A stretch of 64,000 nucleotides of DNA from Dioscorea cayenensis subsp. rotundata. Its lineage: Eukaryota; Streptophyta; Magnoliopsida; Dioscoreales; Dioscoreaceae. The notes under the pieces were generated by a model. It was given only the letters and a program-made list of their open reading frames with translations. It searched no databases and was not told the origin of the DNA. Positions 25,005 through 39,019 of this stretch are shown here, piece after piece. The first letter of the stretch is position 1, and each line of letters opens with the position of its first letter. The stretch is taken from the NCBI RefSeq assembly GCF_009730915.1, contig NC_052474.1, positions 5,491,501 to 5,555,500 on the forward strand, given 5' to 3'. The position numbers and the translations under genes are program-made.

Positions 25005-25493
25005 AATTGGTGCTAGTGCCACTAGGGTTAAGATGTGATGAAGAATGATAGAAAAGAAAGAACTTTATGGGAGGAAATGGAACTGCACCATAAACACTAG
25101 TTGATATATATCTCTTATTAAATAAGAGCATGAAGAAGAAAAACACTAACACAAGCACAAGTACCTTATAGATAATCTGAATGGGTGTCTAATAAAAGAC
25201 AAAACATATGATATAAAACTTAGAAATTCTAATCTCTTGTTGCTTCAAACTTCCCAAGAGGAAAGACAGTAGTGAAAGAAGGGAAAGTGAAGAGAGAGAG
25301 AAAGAGAAAGAGAGAGGAAGAAAACAAGAGTGAAATCCTCCTCACATTCATGAATAGGCAAAGGCTAGAAGCCTTCCATCTGATGATGCACTTTCTGTCT
25401 TTTGTTTTGTTCCTTGCCCTTATCTAGAATATAACAAGGGAAATACCTCCACCTCTCTTTCTCTCTCTCTCTCTCTCTCTCCACTGTTTCTTA

Positions 25494-25940
25494 TTTTACA
25501 TTGCTTTCTTTTACTGTTGCACAATACTGTAGTTTTTTAAAAAAATAAAATATTAAAGAAAAAAAAATCACACCTCCATTAATTGGTACTAAATCTTTTG
25601 TGTAAAATTTTCATATTTTATCAAATATATTATGTTAAGGATGCAAGTTCAAATATCTATTTACATATGTTAAAAATGGAAGACAAAGAATAAGAAATGA
25701 GATAGAGAAAATAATATTTTACATTGCTTCTTCTTTACTATTGCACCATAGTATAGTGTGTTTTTTTAAATAAAATGTTAAAAAAAATTCACTTCTCTGT
25801 TCATTGGTACCAAATTCTATGTGTAAAATTTTCATATTTTTATCAAATATATCATGTTAAGGATGTGAGTTCAAACATCAATTTATATATGATGAAAATG
25901 AAAGACAAGAATAAAAAATGAGATGGAGAAAATAATAAAA
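25494..25940. repeat. Two-copy direct tandem repeat, unit 223 bp
   Basis: Copy 1 starts near 25494 and copy 2 near 25717; ACATTGCTT recurs at 25498 and 25721. Shared blocks include GTGTAAAATTTTCATATTTT, ATATGTTAAGGATG-like and GAGATRGAGAAAATAAT. The copies differ by scattered substitutions and small indels, so the duplication is not recent. No coding content is seen. Confidence 0.8.
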
Positions 25941-28900
25941 ATAAATAAATAAATAAAATTTTTGCACATTATGGATACACTTTTTCTTTTTTCTTCCATT
26001 TATCTTTTTATGTATAATAATATAAGAAGACGTGAGAGTTTTTTTTTAGTTTTCTCACCTCTTTACTTTGTTTTCTTGCTGCTTTTGAGTTGTAGGTTTT
26101 GAATTCTATGAACTTTTTATTGATCACACACTTAAGTTCTTAACACTAGATATTTTTATATGTTAAAAACATCATATGACTTATCTTTATTAAAGAACAA
26201 GGGAAAAACTAAAGTTTTAAATGGTCGTATCTCAATTTGTTTAGAAAACCATACCGTCATGAAAAGTTGGAACAAATAAACATAAAATGGATAAACTCAT
26301 GCAAAGCATCAGGAAAGAAACCCATATCTCGTAAAACAAGTGTTGTCTTTCTAAGCTTTTAAACTCAATGGTTTAATTTTATTCATTTTAACTTTTTGAA
26401 GTTAATATTAGAGCTTGTGTACTATAAAGGTGGTAAATTGTAATATACTCTATAAAAACGTAGATTTACTTATATATTTATACAAAACATTTTTGGGAAT
26501 ACATATTCATGTGTTAGTTAAAAGGAAACTGATATAAAGAGATAGATTTCCATGTCATTACCTCTTTCTCCTATCCCGCTATGATCAAAAGAACGCAAGA
26601 GATACTTGATATTTTTATAATTATTTTCTAATCATAGTTGTACACAGAAATGCTTTGTTCACCAATAACAAATTCTACTCATTTTAATTGAGAAATTACG
26701 ACTTATATAAGCAAAGAGCTTTATATTGGAAAATTTATCTAAATAACCAACCACCATCATTTTATTTAAATCATCTAGATATTTTAATATCTTTTAACGC
26801 AAAAATGAGTTCAAACTCAACCAGTAGAGTGGAGATCGTTAAATAAATTGATGGTACCAACCCACATCTATCCAAATATTTGACTCGTCTGCAATTGTAA
26901 AATAAAATAAAAAAAAACTCTTAAAAACTTTCAATAATTGAACAATCAATAACTTGTTTAGATTGACATATAAAACAAAAACTTAATTTATGTTGCCAAA
27001 GCTTGAATATTTAAGTTTAAACAAATATATATTTTTAAATAATAAATTTGTTTAGATAAATTTGAAGGCACAAGATGCTTCCCTATTATAAGTGAAATGG
27101 CTCACTAAGTTGTTTGAACTTTGAACCTTCAAAATAATGTCTGAATATTACTTTATGAAACCCTAAATGTGTTAGTGTTGGCAGCTTTGTATAGTAGTGG
27201 AAAAGTTTAACTTAGAAAGAGGATGACCATGATGCACCCACGCACAATTTTTGCCTTAATGCTCGCTAGGTTCACACCAATAAAACAAATAAATAACACG
27301 CATCTGTTTCATCATCTCTTCACACACTATTAGTCATGTAGCATGATCAGAAATCTTGATTGCTTAATTATCTCAAAAGTTTAATTTATATAATTCACGT
27401 GGCATTCATGCACGAGCCTTTTCCATCATGAACACTCCACCATTGCAGGCGCTTGTTCCATAGCATCACTTAATTATCTCCTTCATGAAATTCTCACTCA
27501 TTTATAAGACTTACTAATAACTTATCCTGGCCACTCATTAAGAAATTTTTTACTTAATTTATGGTTAAATACATCACTTCTTTGGTCATATTTCCCAAGG
27601 TTTTAAAAATAGTTGAATTTTTTTTTTAAAATTAATAAATTATCGCTTTTTATAAAAATAAATAAACCATTGTTTTATTGAAATCAAAAGACAATTATAA
27701 AAAAATATAAATAAATAAATAAAAGATATATGCCTTAATCCACTAATATAGATAAGGATTCATAAAAAATATCTCATAGAATAATGATAATTTTGTCGAG
27801 TATTTTAAAACACTGGATTTAATTAAAAATAAATAATTTATTATTTAAATAAATAAATCTAAAAAATGTCTTTAAATTAAATATTTACTTATTAATCGTT
27901 TCTAGAAGTTTAATTTATTTAACCTAAACTGAATAAAAAAATTTACCTTTAAACAAATAGAATAATAAGAAATGACACAAAGTCATGTTAAAAAGAACTC
28001 ACTTTTAACCATTTTCAATCAAACAAGTAGCATATAATTTAAAATATTATTAAAATATATACTTTATTTATTTATTTGTTTATTGTGAAACTCAAGTAGT
28101 GCCTTGGAGTGGAAGGATTGAATTACCAGAATCTTGCCTTCTTCGGTCACGAGATTGTGCAGACAATTAGTCACAGTCATGTTAGTAATGGATGTGACAT
28201 CACAGCTGCCTCAAGTCCAAGTTTTATTTATTTATTCATTCCTTCTTTCCTTTTATATTAAGCTTTTCTTTGGCAAGATATATCAGAGATTCACTATCAC
28301 TTTATTAGAATAATAAATTAAATATTTTTTTTTTCACTCAGTCTAAAACTACCATAATTATCATCCAAATAGTGATGATATTTGTTTAGGTATTAACTAG
28401 ACATTAAAATACTACTAATCACAAACAAACCTCAAGCAATCTAAAAACAAATATTATCCCTTCATAAGAAAATTGCTAGCATACTCATATAAAATTAGAC
28501 ACACGTTTTCAAAGAAAACTAATTACCAGAGTTAAACCTTGAATAATTCTTTTATTTTTTGAATTATCATTTTGAACCATTACTTTAAATTATTATAACA
28601 TTTAGTTTTTCTACCTTTTATGGAGTTGCAATTTTAAAAATGGTAAGATTATTTATATAATTATGCCTATTTACTTATATATATATATATATATATATAT
28701 ATCTTTATAACTAAAAATTAACTTATAAATTTCATAAAAATATAGATGAATCAGTTTTTCACTTAGTAAATTAATGAATTAGAGTGTAAGTAGGTTGGGC
28801 CTTTTTGATAAATTTTAAAATTTTAATTTCGGATTTCTATAGCCCCGATATATAAACAAATAAAAATAATTAATATGAGATACATTTAAAGATTTCAATT

Positions 28901-29297
28901 CAAACTCATAAATGTGAATTTTAACAAATAACTGTAGTGGCTCAGAGTCTAACCTTCCTTGCCTGCAACTTGCTATGTTCACACAACAGTACTGAAGTTT
29001 TTGAAAAAATTATAATCTAATAGCAAACAATTGTAACAATGTACAACTGATACACTATTTATTTTGTTTTTACAATTATATTTCATCTATTTATTAAAAA
29101 TAAAGAAAAAAATAATGCATGTAATGCATAAATTAACCATAATATGATCGAAACATGTATTGAACTGAATGTAGACATTCATCATCATATCATCATCATC
29201 ACAATTAAATTTATTATATAATGGGGACCAAAACCATATGTATATATATATATATATATATAAATAGAAGAAAGATTCATGCATGGAGGCATGCATG

Positions 29298-32200
29298 TCA
29301 TGAAGGAGGAGGAGAAGGAGGAGAACGAACAAGCTGAGTGCTGAAAGTTCCAGGCTTTCCAATGCAACCAGCTCTCTTGATAATCCTAATTCTTTCCTCA
29401 ACTCTTGCCGAAAACCCGATTTTCGTGCACTGCCGAGCTTTCGACTTTTCTCTAGTCCACATCCTCTGATCTTCCACATCCTTCTTGAAATGTTTAATCT
29501 CTTGTATCACATGATGATCCAAAGGATACAACAATCTCTGATATGAATTATGCACCATGTATGGCAAATTACATGCCACTGTCACTACTAGTGTCACCAA
29601 CCAGTAAGCCGGTGCCGGACCGAGCACTTCCCGGAGAATCAGGAATGCATTGCCGGAGATTAAAGGCGAAAATGCGCCGTAGATTGAAAGGAACATGTAC
29701 CATGCAATGATGCTGCCCCAGATAAAGAGGTGTTGTATCCAGGTGAAGTTGGACATGGTGAGTGCAATTTGGATGTTCACAGACCAAATTATGCAGGTGA
29801 ACATGGTTGTGCCGACCGCGGTGAGGTCCGGAGTTTGGCCACTCTCACGGAAGGCTTGATTGCCACCAATGTTGTTGATGTTGATGATGAAAATGATAAT
29901 GGATGCGTAGACGCCATTGAGCATCCAACCCAGGATTCTTTTCCAGTCGAAGAAGAGGTTGTTCGGACCTTGCTGGTATAATGCCGGGAACTGAAGCCGG
30001 CACGAAGAGCAATCATATTGGTTTCTATTAAGTTAAGCAGTTATTGTAAATATGCTAATTGTATTCACATTCAAGTGATCGAGTGAAAACTTATTAACTT
30101 ACCTGAGAGAAGACTTCAGAAGGGACATCTTGCTCAAAGACACCAAGAGCAATGACTGGAAGAGAAGTGAGAACCACATTGAAGAGAAGCATGTACCAGT
30201 CTTCATATATTGATTGCCCAGAAAATGCAGTGAATGCTTCAAAGTAGAACAGTGTGAATCCAAAAGCAATGTTCTTGTATATGAAATAGCATATCTGAAT
30301 CAATTGTAGAATTTTAAAATTCAGATAATTAATGAACCACAGAAGCAAGACATATATAAAAAATTATTATAGAGAGATTTTTATGTTAATTATTGTTTCT
30401 CACCATCTTTGCAATCCTTTTGTAGCACCAGTGGCCATGGACAAGGAGAAGTGTCTCGAGAAATCGGAATTGTGCTATTGAGAAGTCACTTGCCATCACT
30501 GCTTGCATTCCTTCGACTCCGCTTATACCGACACCGATATCGGCAGCTTGAATCATTCCTACATCATTTGCACCATCGCCGATAGCTAATGTCGTCTTTC
30601 CTGTTCCCTCCTTCACCAATTTGGTCACCTGGAAGAAAAGAAATTTCATTTGAAAGACGAAAACTAATTATTGATTAGAGTTTAAGAACTAATAGTGACT
30701 ATCAAACATGTAACAAATTTAAGTATGAATGTAAAATTATGGAAGAAGTGAAGAAGAATGTTGTGATATAAACCAGTGCTTTCTGTCTGGGAGAGACGCG
30801 GCAGCAAATAACCGATGCGCAATCGATAGCGAGATTCAAGAAGTGATGCTTCAAATCATCCTCCAAAGCATAGCTCAAAGCTCTGCCATCAATAATGAGA
30901 GCAAATGCAGCATGTGGATCTTTGTCCAGTTTGATCATTTGAGATGCATTTGATATTTGCAGGAGAATGTCATCCTTAATTGCCTGATCAGAAGTCAAAC
31001 AGAAAGCAAGAACCTACAATGAAATCTATAGCCACTCTTGACTATGTTTTTCATCACCATAATAAAAATAAAAGAACAAACATTGCAATGCACTATATAA
31101 TTATACCTTCTTAGCATCTTGGCTTGGAAATTCATTGCTCATTGTCGATATCGATATCTGTTTCATGCATTGCCTGAGTAAACTGCAAGCATATCTGCAG
31201 AATAACAGAAAGAAACAATTTCAATAGGTAAAAAAAGAAAGTAATGTAGTCATTCTTCAGAAATTGAGACAAAGAAAGATGGTAATTTCATACCCAATGT
31301 TTATTGCAGTCTCCATCTTATCACCAGTAAGCACCCAAATCTTTAGACCAGCTTGTGCAAGTTTGTCAATACATTGAGGAACCTGCATCGCATATAGTAT
31401 CAGAACTTAGTTAATTAGTTTGTCGTTTGCTAACATTCGAAAAATTTGAAATAAAAATCTTACTCCTTTCTGTAATTTATCTTCAACAGCAGTAGCACCA
31501 ACAAGGATCAACTCCCTTTCAATCATATCAGAGACGTGTTCGAGCTGAGTTTCTCTGTCCGGCCCGATGCTAGTCTTTGCATTTAGGAGTTCTGTCTTCC
31601 AGGCATTGTACTCTGTGGGTTCAAGTTTCCGATAGGCTAGAGCCAGAGTTCTCAACCCAGATTCACCGTAATCTTTCAAATGCATACTTGTTTCGTATTC
31701 ATACATTCCACCATTCCTCGACAATCTATCAAATATAATGCTGCACAATTCATTGAAATAACTGACTGATTATTAAAATTCCCCTGAATAAATATCAACA
31801 CAATATAAAAAACTACAGAGTGATGCATTGACAGACCTTTCTGCACCTTTGCAAAGAAGAAGAATGTTCCCTGAATCATCCTGAACAATCACTGACATTC
31901 TCTTTCTTTTGCTGCTGAATTCCAAAAGATTCAGAACCTTGTACTCCCTGCAGAAAAATGTCAAACAGAGTTCACTACTACAGATAATAATCCTATTAGT
32001 CTCACATTGTCTGATTGAATAAATAAAAATTTTGTGACAAACCTTTCGATTGTAGTAGAGAAATTAGGATATCTTTCTCTGATGAAAACACTGGACTGAG
32101 TTCTTTTACAGAATTCAAACCCGAACTCTCTTGCAGCAACAAGAAATGTGCCTTCATCAGGAGACTCTGCTTCATATGTAAAACCTCCGGTCACCTTATC

Positions 32201-33832
32201 TGCCTGGAACTGCGATGACAAAAGAGGTAATGAAAACTTCAAATGGTATTTTGAGTTTGGTTCCTTCATCCAATTTCCTTCCATGAGCCTATCATCCCTG
32301 AAGCTAAAACCTTTAATTTTCGGCTTCTTCGAGTTTTCATTCTCACAAGCAACACTCTCTAATTTGATCTCCGTCGAGCCAAAGAAGCCGTCATTGATAT
32401 CATCAGGGTAATCTGAAGAAGCTAAAGTGGAGTCCTCAATTGCCATCTGCTTTGCAGCTGCAATCTCCACCTCACTTGATCCCACACCATAATGAACACC
32501 AGCAATGGAACACTTCAAGAAATCCATTTGATTGCAAGTCAGAGTTCCAGTCTTATCAGAAAGAATTGTATCAACTTGTCCAAGCTCTTCATTCAAATTA
32601 GAAGTCCTTGCATCAGCTGTCTTGCCAGTCTCTTCATCAAACATCTGAATGTCCTGTTTGATAAACAAGGCTTGAAGAACTTTAACAACCTCAATAGAAA
32701 CATAGAGTGAAATTGGGATCAAATAGCCATAAAGAATCAAAGCTGTGATCAAATGGAAGAGCCCTGAGAGCAAAGGCCTTGAAGGATCATACAAATTGGT
32801 TGTTCTCTTAGGTTGCAAGTACCACCAGTGAGGCATCTCATACTTTGTCTTCTGAGCAAAACTAGAAGAACTAATCAAAGAGATAAGAACAAGAGCAGTG
32901 AAAAGCACATAGATTATACAATCCATTCTTCTCTCAATCCCACTCCTCTTTGAAGGAGACTTTGTTGCATTTTGCATCACTTTAGTATCATGCCCAGTGA
33001 ACACAACAACTCCATAAACATAAGCAGTGTTCCTCAACTTTGAATCTCTAAGAAGTATATTGTTTGGCTCCAATGCAAACACTTCCTTCTGGTACTCTAA
33101 ATTACCAACAAATGTATAAAGCAAAGGATTCGGGTCTTCGCATCGAATCACAGCAGAAAAATCCTTGAAAGCTTCATCTTCATCCAAGATCATCGTCGCT
33201 TCCAACGATCGTTTCACCTTTAGATTAGTTTCACCGTCGAGATTCATAGTTTCGACATAACATATACCGTCTTCATAGCAAGAAGAAAGGAGAACAAGAT
33301 CGGCAGGAAAGAAGAACTGATCCTTCTCAACCTTAACAACATCACCTACACGTACCTTAAGCCAATGCTTATGTCCAAATTTTCCATTGCCTTTATGAAC
33401 AATGACCTTCCTAGTGTTCACCTTCATATCTTGAATGAACCTTTGCCAATCCTCTACAGCTTCTTTGGCCATGCTAAGTCCAATAACAAAGGCCAGAGGT
33501 GCTATCATGCTTACGGCGGAGAAAGGAGCCACCGGTGTGAGGGAGAGGGCGGCGGCGAGAAGGAAGTAGAGGTTGGCAACTCGCCGGAATTGTTCGAAAA
33601 TAGCCTTTGGGAGGAAGGTGATGATGTTGTACTTTGTTGTGGATGTGTAGTTGGATTGGTACTTGACCGGACGCCGGCGGTGAGCTTCTGGTTTGTTGCA
33701 ATAGACAATGCGGGCGTAGCCGGGACCGTCGACAGAATGTGGATCAATGGAGACGGCTGGCCTTGTGCAGCTGAAGGTGTAGAGTTTAGACCACCATAGA
33801 CGATCACGTAGCCTTCTTGTAGACCTTGCCAT
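29298..33832 (-). CDS. P4-type ATPase, phospholipid flippase of the ALA4-ALA7 group
   Basis: Nine exons: 33832-32043, 31947-31837, 31740-31464, 31382-31294, 31194-31107, 30983-30774, 30628-30404, 30294-30103 and 29990-29298, giving 1224 residues, the family length. It uses ATP to move lipids to the cytosolic leaflet. The sequence shows the A-domain DGETNLK, the M4 motif [12 protein letters not shown], the phosphorylation motif DKTGTLT, KGAE in the nucleotide-binding domain, [28 protein letters not shown], and then the C-terminal membrane segments. [19 protein letters not shown] and the tail [16 protein letters not shown] point to ALA4-7 over ALA8-12. The N-terminus (MARS...) is an ATG in good agreement with the family. 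Between EPN and [10 protein letters not shown] the normally conserved FFRxLAxCHTxIPE segment is replaced by unrelated residues, with traces of it in the other two frames. The gene may be impaired, or the assembly may carry small indels there. Confidence 0.9.
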
Positions 33833-35323
33833 TGTTGTTAATTTTTCTTCTTTTGATCTTAATTCTTCAAAATTTGTTTCTCTTCTTGTTCATCATTCTA
33901 TATCAATGTCTACGCCATTGATATATAATGATCAGCTTGTTGAAGATGAAGATGAAGATGAAGATGAAGACATTTTTGTCTTATTTTTAAATTTTTTTAT
34001 TCATGCATGGTTATGGGAAGAACATGAATATGGACGTGCATGGAAATGAAGATCATTGTTGATGCATGTTTGATGAATCAATGAATTAAAAGGAGAGATG
34101 AGGAACATGGAATTGAGAGGAATTGTGTGTTTTTAATGTGTATAAATATATTGAATGATTGATTGGAAAGTTGAGAGGTTGAAGAAGAATTCACGTACCT
34201 TGAAAAAGAGAGAGATCTGGGAGAAGGGGAAGGGGAGAATTGTGTTCTTCCGTTTGCCAAGAATAATATCTGAATTTTTATCATCACTATTATTATTATT
34301 ATTATTATTTTTATTATTTTTATTTTTATTTTTATTTTTTTTTGGGTTTGAGATTTAGTGGTTGTTTTTTTTTTAAGGTACTAATTTGGAGAAATATGCT
34401 TTATTTGGAATTTTTATTAGTATTTTTGTAATTAGGAAATTGGACCAAATATATGTGTGTGTATATATATGAACTGGCTTCCAGGATGGAACCAGGTGGA
34501 ACCCAGTGGTGGAGGAAAGTGTTAAGAAGTTTGCTCGGACTTGACTTTGTTTTATTTATTTTATTTTATTTTGTTTTGTTTTCAATAGATTAACTGCACA
34601 ATGCTCCTCTGAACATTAAATATATTAAAATTTAAGTAGCTTAGTTTATGACAAATTCTCATTACTTCTTTTAACTAATATGAATTCATGTCTGGATTTT
34701 GCAAACTTCTAGAGTTTAGAGGGCCATTCTAACTTGTTTTTTTAAATTATTTCTTATGGATTATATCTTAAATCCAATTTTAGGGGAGAATTCTTATTCA
34801 TTTTATCTCATTCATCAATTTAAGGATATTCCCTCATGCTACAGGTTGAATTTGGACACAATGGAGACATTAACTTAATCCTCTTCTTCTTCTTCTTCAT
34901 AAATAACTAGTCTTATGGGGTTACAGATTACAGAGGGCACATACAAGCACAGGATAAAAACAATATTGAATCTAATTTCTCAAGTTGTTAAGAGAGAAAA
35001 AACATTCTCATAAAAGAAAAAAACCATACACAGAAAAACACCAATTTACACAGAAAAACACCTTCAAAAACACAGCAAAGAAAAAAAATCAAAAATCAAA
35101 ACAAAAGCACACTCAAGCAAATGTGAGGTGCTCCTGGTGTCAGTACCACATATTGCCTTAGAAATTCAACTGGCCAAACATGGGTACCTTTTAAAGCTAC
35201 AACAAATAATTTAGTATCAGAGAATGACAAAAAACAGGGCCACAAATTAGAATTGACACAACACTTCAAGCAGGCAAATGAACCGATCTACAACCAATAA
35301 ATGTGTTAAAGACCACCTTCAAA
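33833..35323. other. Promoter side of the P4-ATPase gene and spacer
   Basis: GATGAA hexamer repeats lie at about 33943-33972, within 150 bases of the ATPase start, and an ATT/TTTTA-rich tract lies near 34285-34345. The stretch 34900-35320 is AT-rich and may include the 3' UTR of the next minus-strand gene. No gene is seen. Confidence 0.5.
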
Positions 35324-36357
35324 TCAGTTGAGAGCGGAGGTAATCCAATCTGCTGTTGAGGCTTGAATGTCAGGCTCGGCGAGTACACTGACATGTAGAG
35401 GAGTTACAGCAATCTGTTGTCATGTAAAGATTACGGGAAAAAAATGAGTCACTAATTCATCATGAACATCAAGTAACGCAAATGGAATTGATGGTAAAAC
35501 GGGAAGCTTTTGAACTCACAAATCCATTTTCTAGAGCCTTGGAAGCAATGTCTTCATCTATATCTTCTTGTTCCTTCTCCTGAAGCTGCAAGACCATAAG
35601 CACACGTTAAATCTAATCCAGTGTTTACGTCTTACTGCAAAAGCAAGGCAGTGCATGAATCCAAAATGTCTTTATTACTAATTTTAGTAACACAGAAATT
35701 GTCAGGTTGCATTTAGCTCGACTTTGGAAACCTGCAAAATGTTAATTTTTTAAAACTATAAACCAACAGAAACTCTTCTAGGTCTGTTAAACTGTAAACA
35801 ATATCTTTCAACTAAGCTCCAATCGGGAAGCTCCTTTTCACAGAGAACATTTCTGGTCTTTTAATCACCTTATGGAACTGATTCCCTCATTTTTCTTTTC
35901 ATATGATATAAATCAACATACTTAAAATTAAACTTCCATTTGCAGTAAGCCAATTCCAAAATGTTGATATAGCCATCCATACCTCCAATCGGAAGTACTT
36001 CTTTACCACTTGTTGATTCTCTGCTTTCCCTGCTGCGACGGACTCTATTTCTACATTCTTTCTCTGAGTGTTTATGCGGCGTGCTGCACCCTGTAAAGCA
36101 CAAATGACTTCAGAAAATAATAAATTGCTCAGAAAAATTTTACTAGACATTAGACAATATGAATTTTTATATCTGATTCATAATCAACATATTAAGATAC
36201 TGACTGCAGCAGAGGCATCTCGGCTGAGCTGTGCAAGTTGAAGGCCAAGGCTTTGGTGCATAGACATGAATTGTCCCGAAGGCGCATGCCTGGTTGATGA
36301 TACCGCTTGCCAACTAGGCATAGATCTTCGTAAACCTTGTTTTGTAACCTTGAAACC
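35324..36357 (-). CDS. Small conserved-looking protein of unknown function (3' exons)
   Basis: Four exons join in phase: 36357-36205, 36090-35983, 35585-35520 and 35413-35324, each with canonical GT-AG borders. From the ATG at 36321 the protein has 126 residues, starting MPSWQAVSSTRHAPSGQF. It is hydrophilic with a charged helical middle (RRINTQRKNVEIES, VVKKYFRLELQEKEQEDIDE) and ends STADWITSALN. There is no signal peptide, membrane segment or known motif. Exon 1 begins at a splice acceptor (TTTGGTAG/GGTTTC) with open reading before the ATG, so an upstream exon probably exists, perhaps in the GC-rich block near 38.7-38.9 kb. I do not recognise the family. The clean phase across three introns is the main evidence that it is real. 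Confidence 0.65.
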
Positions 36358-39018
36358 CTACCAAATAGTGACTTTTTCAGTGATTGTATGCAGTGGATCA
36401 AAGATATACAACATTTGACAGGATAATAAGTCAATGATGAAAAGAATGTAGTAGTAACAGAGGATTAATAAGAAGTAACTTTGCATCGAAATAGTCATCT
36501 TGATGCTATAACAGCTTGATTAATCAGAATTCCTATCAGAGGATTGTCCATCATAAGCATTAAACAACCAAGAAATTCAACGTACGCTATTTAGTCATAG
36601 AGCTCATCATCAAATGATGATCTTTACCAGATGTGCTTAACATCACTTCACTCCTCTCACCTCTAGATTCAGGTGAAATTTGACAAGACAAAGGATGTGA
36701 AAAGAATCATGTGTACTATAATCACTTTCCTTACCATCCTTCTTTCATCTGATGACGAAATTCACATTTCACAACTTAAAAAAGGTTTTAACCAAGCCAA
36801 AATTCAAGCCTTGACATCTATATTCTCCTGAAGGCAATAACTTTGGAACAAACCATGTTTGGTGTCATTCAAGAAAGGTATCACCAAATCCATCATTTAA
36901 TGATGACAATTATTTAAATAGTTTAGTTATTCCAATTAAATTTGATCTATCGGATGCCGAGATTTTGTAGAGACATATCCAACCAAGAAGGTTGGATGTT
37001 TCCCGGAAGTTCAAAGCAAGGATGGCACGGACTCTTTCTTAAGAGGCTTCTACACAGTACATTACAAATATTGATTCCATTTGCTATAAGCATCAATAAC
37101 ATAAGAATAACCTACCCTGGTTCCATTATCACTTGATCAAATTGTTCCATGTTTGTAAAATATATTGATTTTCTGACAGACTGCGGAAGAGTAATCACTC
37201 TCGTGAAGTACTACTATGCTATTCTCATAACAAATAATAACAAGTAAGAAATATGGAAAATGGAAACATCCTTGAAATAGTCAAAATATCATTTGGTGAA
37301 ACAGATGCTGGAGGACAATCCAAGGAAGCTCAAGGACAGGCATCCATAAATCATTAAGATGAAAATCAACAATAATGCCATGAACTTTTCACCAAAACAG
37401 AACTGTTGGCTGAATCATATACGTTTCAGTTTATAATCCTAGACTTAATTTTAAAGTTATGTCGAAATACCTGCACTGGCTTCATCAATAACATAAATTT
37501 CACCTTGCTTAAAAATTAAAATATTTCAAAAAATAAAAATTGCCAAGAGTCTAGAGATAAGGAAAAATCAAGACAAAAAATGGAAAACCGCAAGAAAATA
37601 TGAAAAAATCTAACTGCTGGAAGAATTTTGTTAACAACGATTTGATGGATTCACTCATTGATAATATAGAAGTCACATTTAAAAACAAGAACCATGACCA
37701 AACGACCAGAGGTACATTTTCCATATGGTTTTGACTTTTATAATATGAAAAACAAAGATAAATCACTTGTTTATTGTATGAGGATGGTGAATCTTGCTGC
37801 TAGTGTGGACAAACTTTTTAGGGAAAGTCCTGTTTCAAACATCTCATTAGGCTTACTCATCAATGGCATACCCATCACCTCAAAATTGCTTTTGACTCAC
37901 TGTCTATTGAATTAGAATTCACCACAGCAAACAAAACTGAACCAGCTATACCAGAAGTAAAGATAACAGAAGAGATTGAGAGGAATTGTGATAATAGAAT
38001 CAGAAAACAAAATGGAGATAAAACCGTCAAAATATCAGCAGCTGAACAACAACCAGAGGAAGGCAGAGTTATAATAATAACTATAAATATTTAAAATATT
38101 AGAAATATATATATATATATATATGTCGATTTAAGAAAAGAAACATAATATATAACTATCATGGAATAATAACTCGATCCTTGCTGATTCCAGATTAATA
38201 ACCGTTAAATGGTTCAAAGAAGAAGAGCAAAACTTTGAATACAACATAATAATATAACAGGCTTTTGGTGGAAAACACGCACTGATGGAAAGCCAAGGAA
38301 CAATCAGCCAGGTCTTCAAGATAATAACCCCAAGCGAAAACAATTAATCAAGAAAGAGGTAATTATCAAACAAAAATAAACTGGCCCAGAAATCAAAAGC
38401 TGCCACTGAGGTCCACCCAGCCAAAGGGTCACAAGTGCATCACCATCCCAACCACACCACCAGAATCAAGGAAATGGCAAGAGGGAGACCAACACAGAAA
38501 AGAAAATTGAAAACTATTTAAAAAAAAATTAAACCACTCCTAAATCACCAAAATCCTGTATAGCCACGCCTCGATAAAAACAATAACCAAGAAAAGCCGT
38601 GATCCTCAAATCCAAAACCAGGGCAAAAAGAAAGACTCAATGAACCAAAGGCAGGATTATGAACAACATCAGCGAGCCCATCCTGAATGGTTCTCAAACG
38701 AGAAGGGAAGGCATCAAGGAGCCGACGAATGCCATTTTAACAAAACGATGGGCTTAATCTTCCTTGAGAGGAGGAGAGGAGGGATTGAAGCCCGCAGCGG
38801 TGGAAGAAGACAGCTGGCTTGTGGGTTCTTCCTGGCGGCGGCGTCATCCGCCCTTCCGACGTCGTCGTCGGCCCCATGAGCAGCGAGAACGTTCTGAGAT
38901 TGATGATAAAAGAATCGTCATTGAAACCAAGAGAGAGTTCACTGATGATCACTAGGAAGCCAGAACCAAAATTGAAGTCTATTCTATCGTCGAAATATAT
39001 ATGATTCAATGATTTCAT
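36358..39018. other. Intron or intergenic stretch with a GC-rich block at its right end
   Basis: Mostly AT-rich with no recognisable gene. The block 38640-38900 is GC-rich; on the minus strand it could be the first exon or 5' UTR of the small gene at 35.3-36.4 kb (an ATG at 38878 opens a short frame starting MGPTTTSEGR). I could not find a donor linking it in phase to the acceptor at 36358. Confidence 0.35.
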
Positions 39019-39019
39019 T

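Larger units (their letters stand above)
24881..29297. other. AT-rich intergenic region between the IDD and P4-ATPase genes
   Basis: The first few hundred bases are the IDD promoter side. The rest is AT-rich with no gene seen, apart from the 223-bp tandem repeat listed separately and a TA run near 28676. Phrases such as GAGTTCAAAC near 25872 and 26812 recall SINE B boxes, but I could not define ends. Confidence 0.5.

Noticed and set aside
29730-30016. Overlapping short frames on both strands
   Set aside because: They are shadows of the last exon of the P4-ATPase.
33365-33799. 144-codon plus-strand open frame
   Set aside because: It lies antisense within exon 1 of the P4-ATPase and has no domain of its own.
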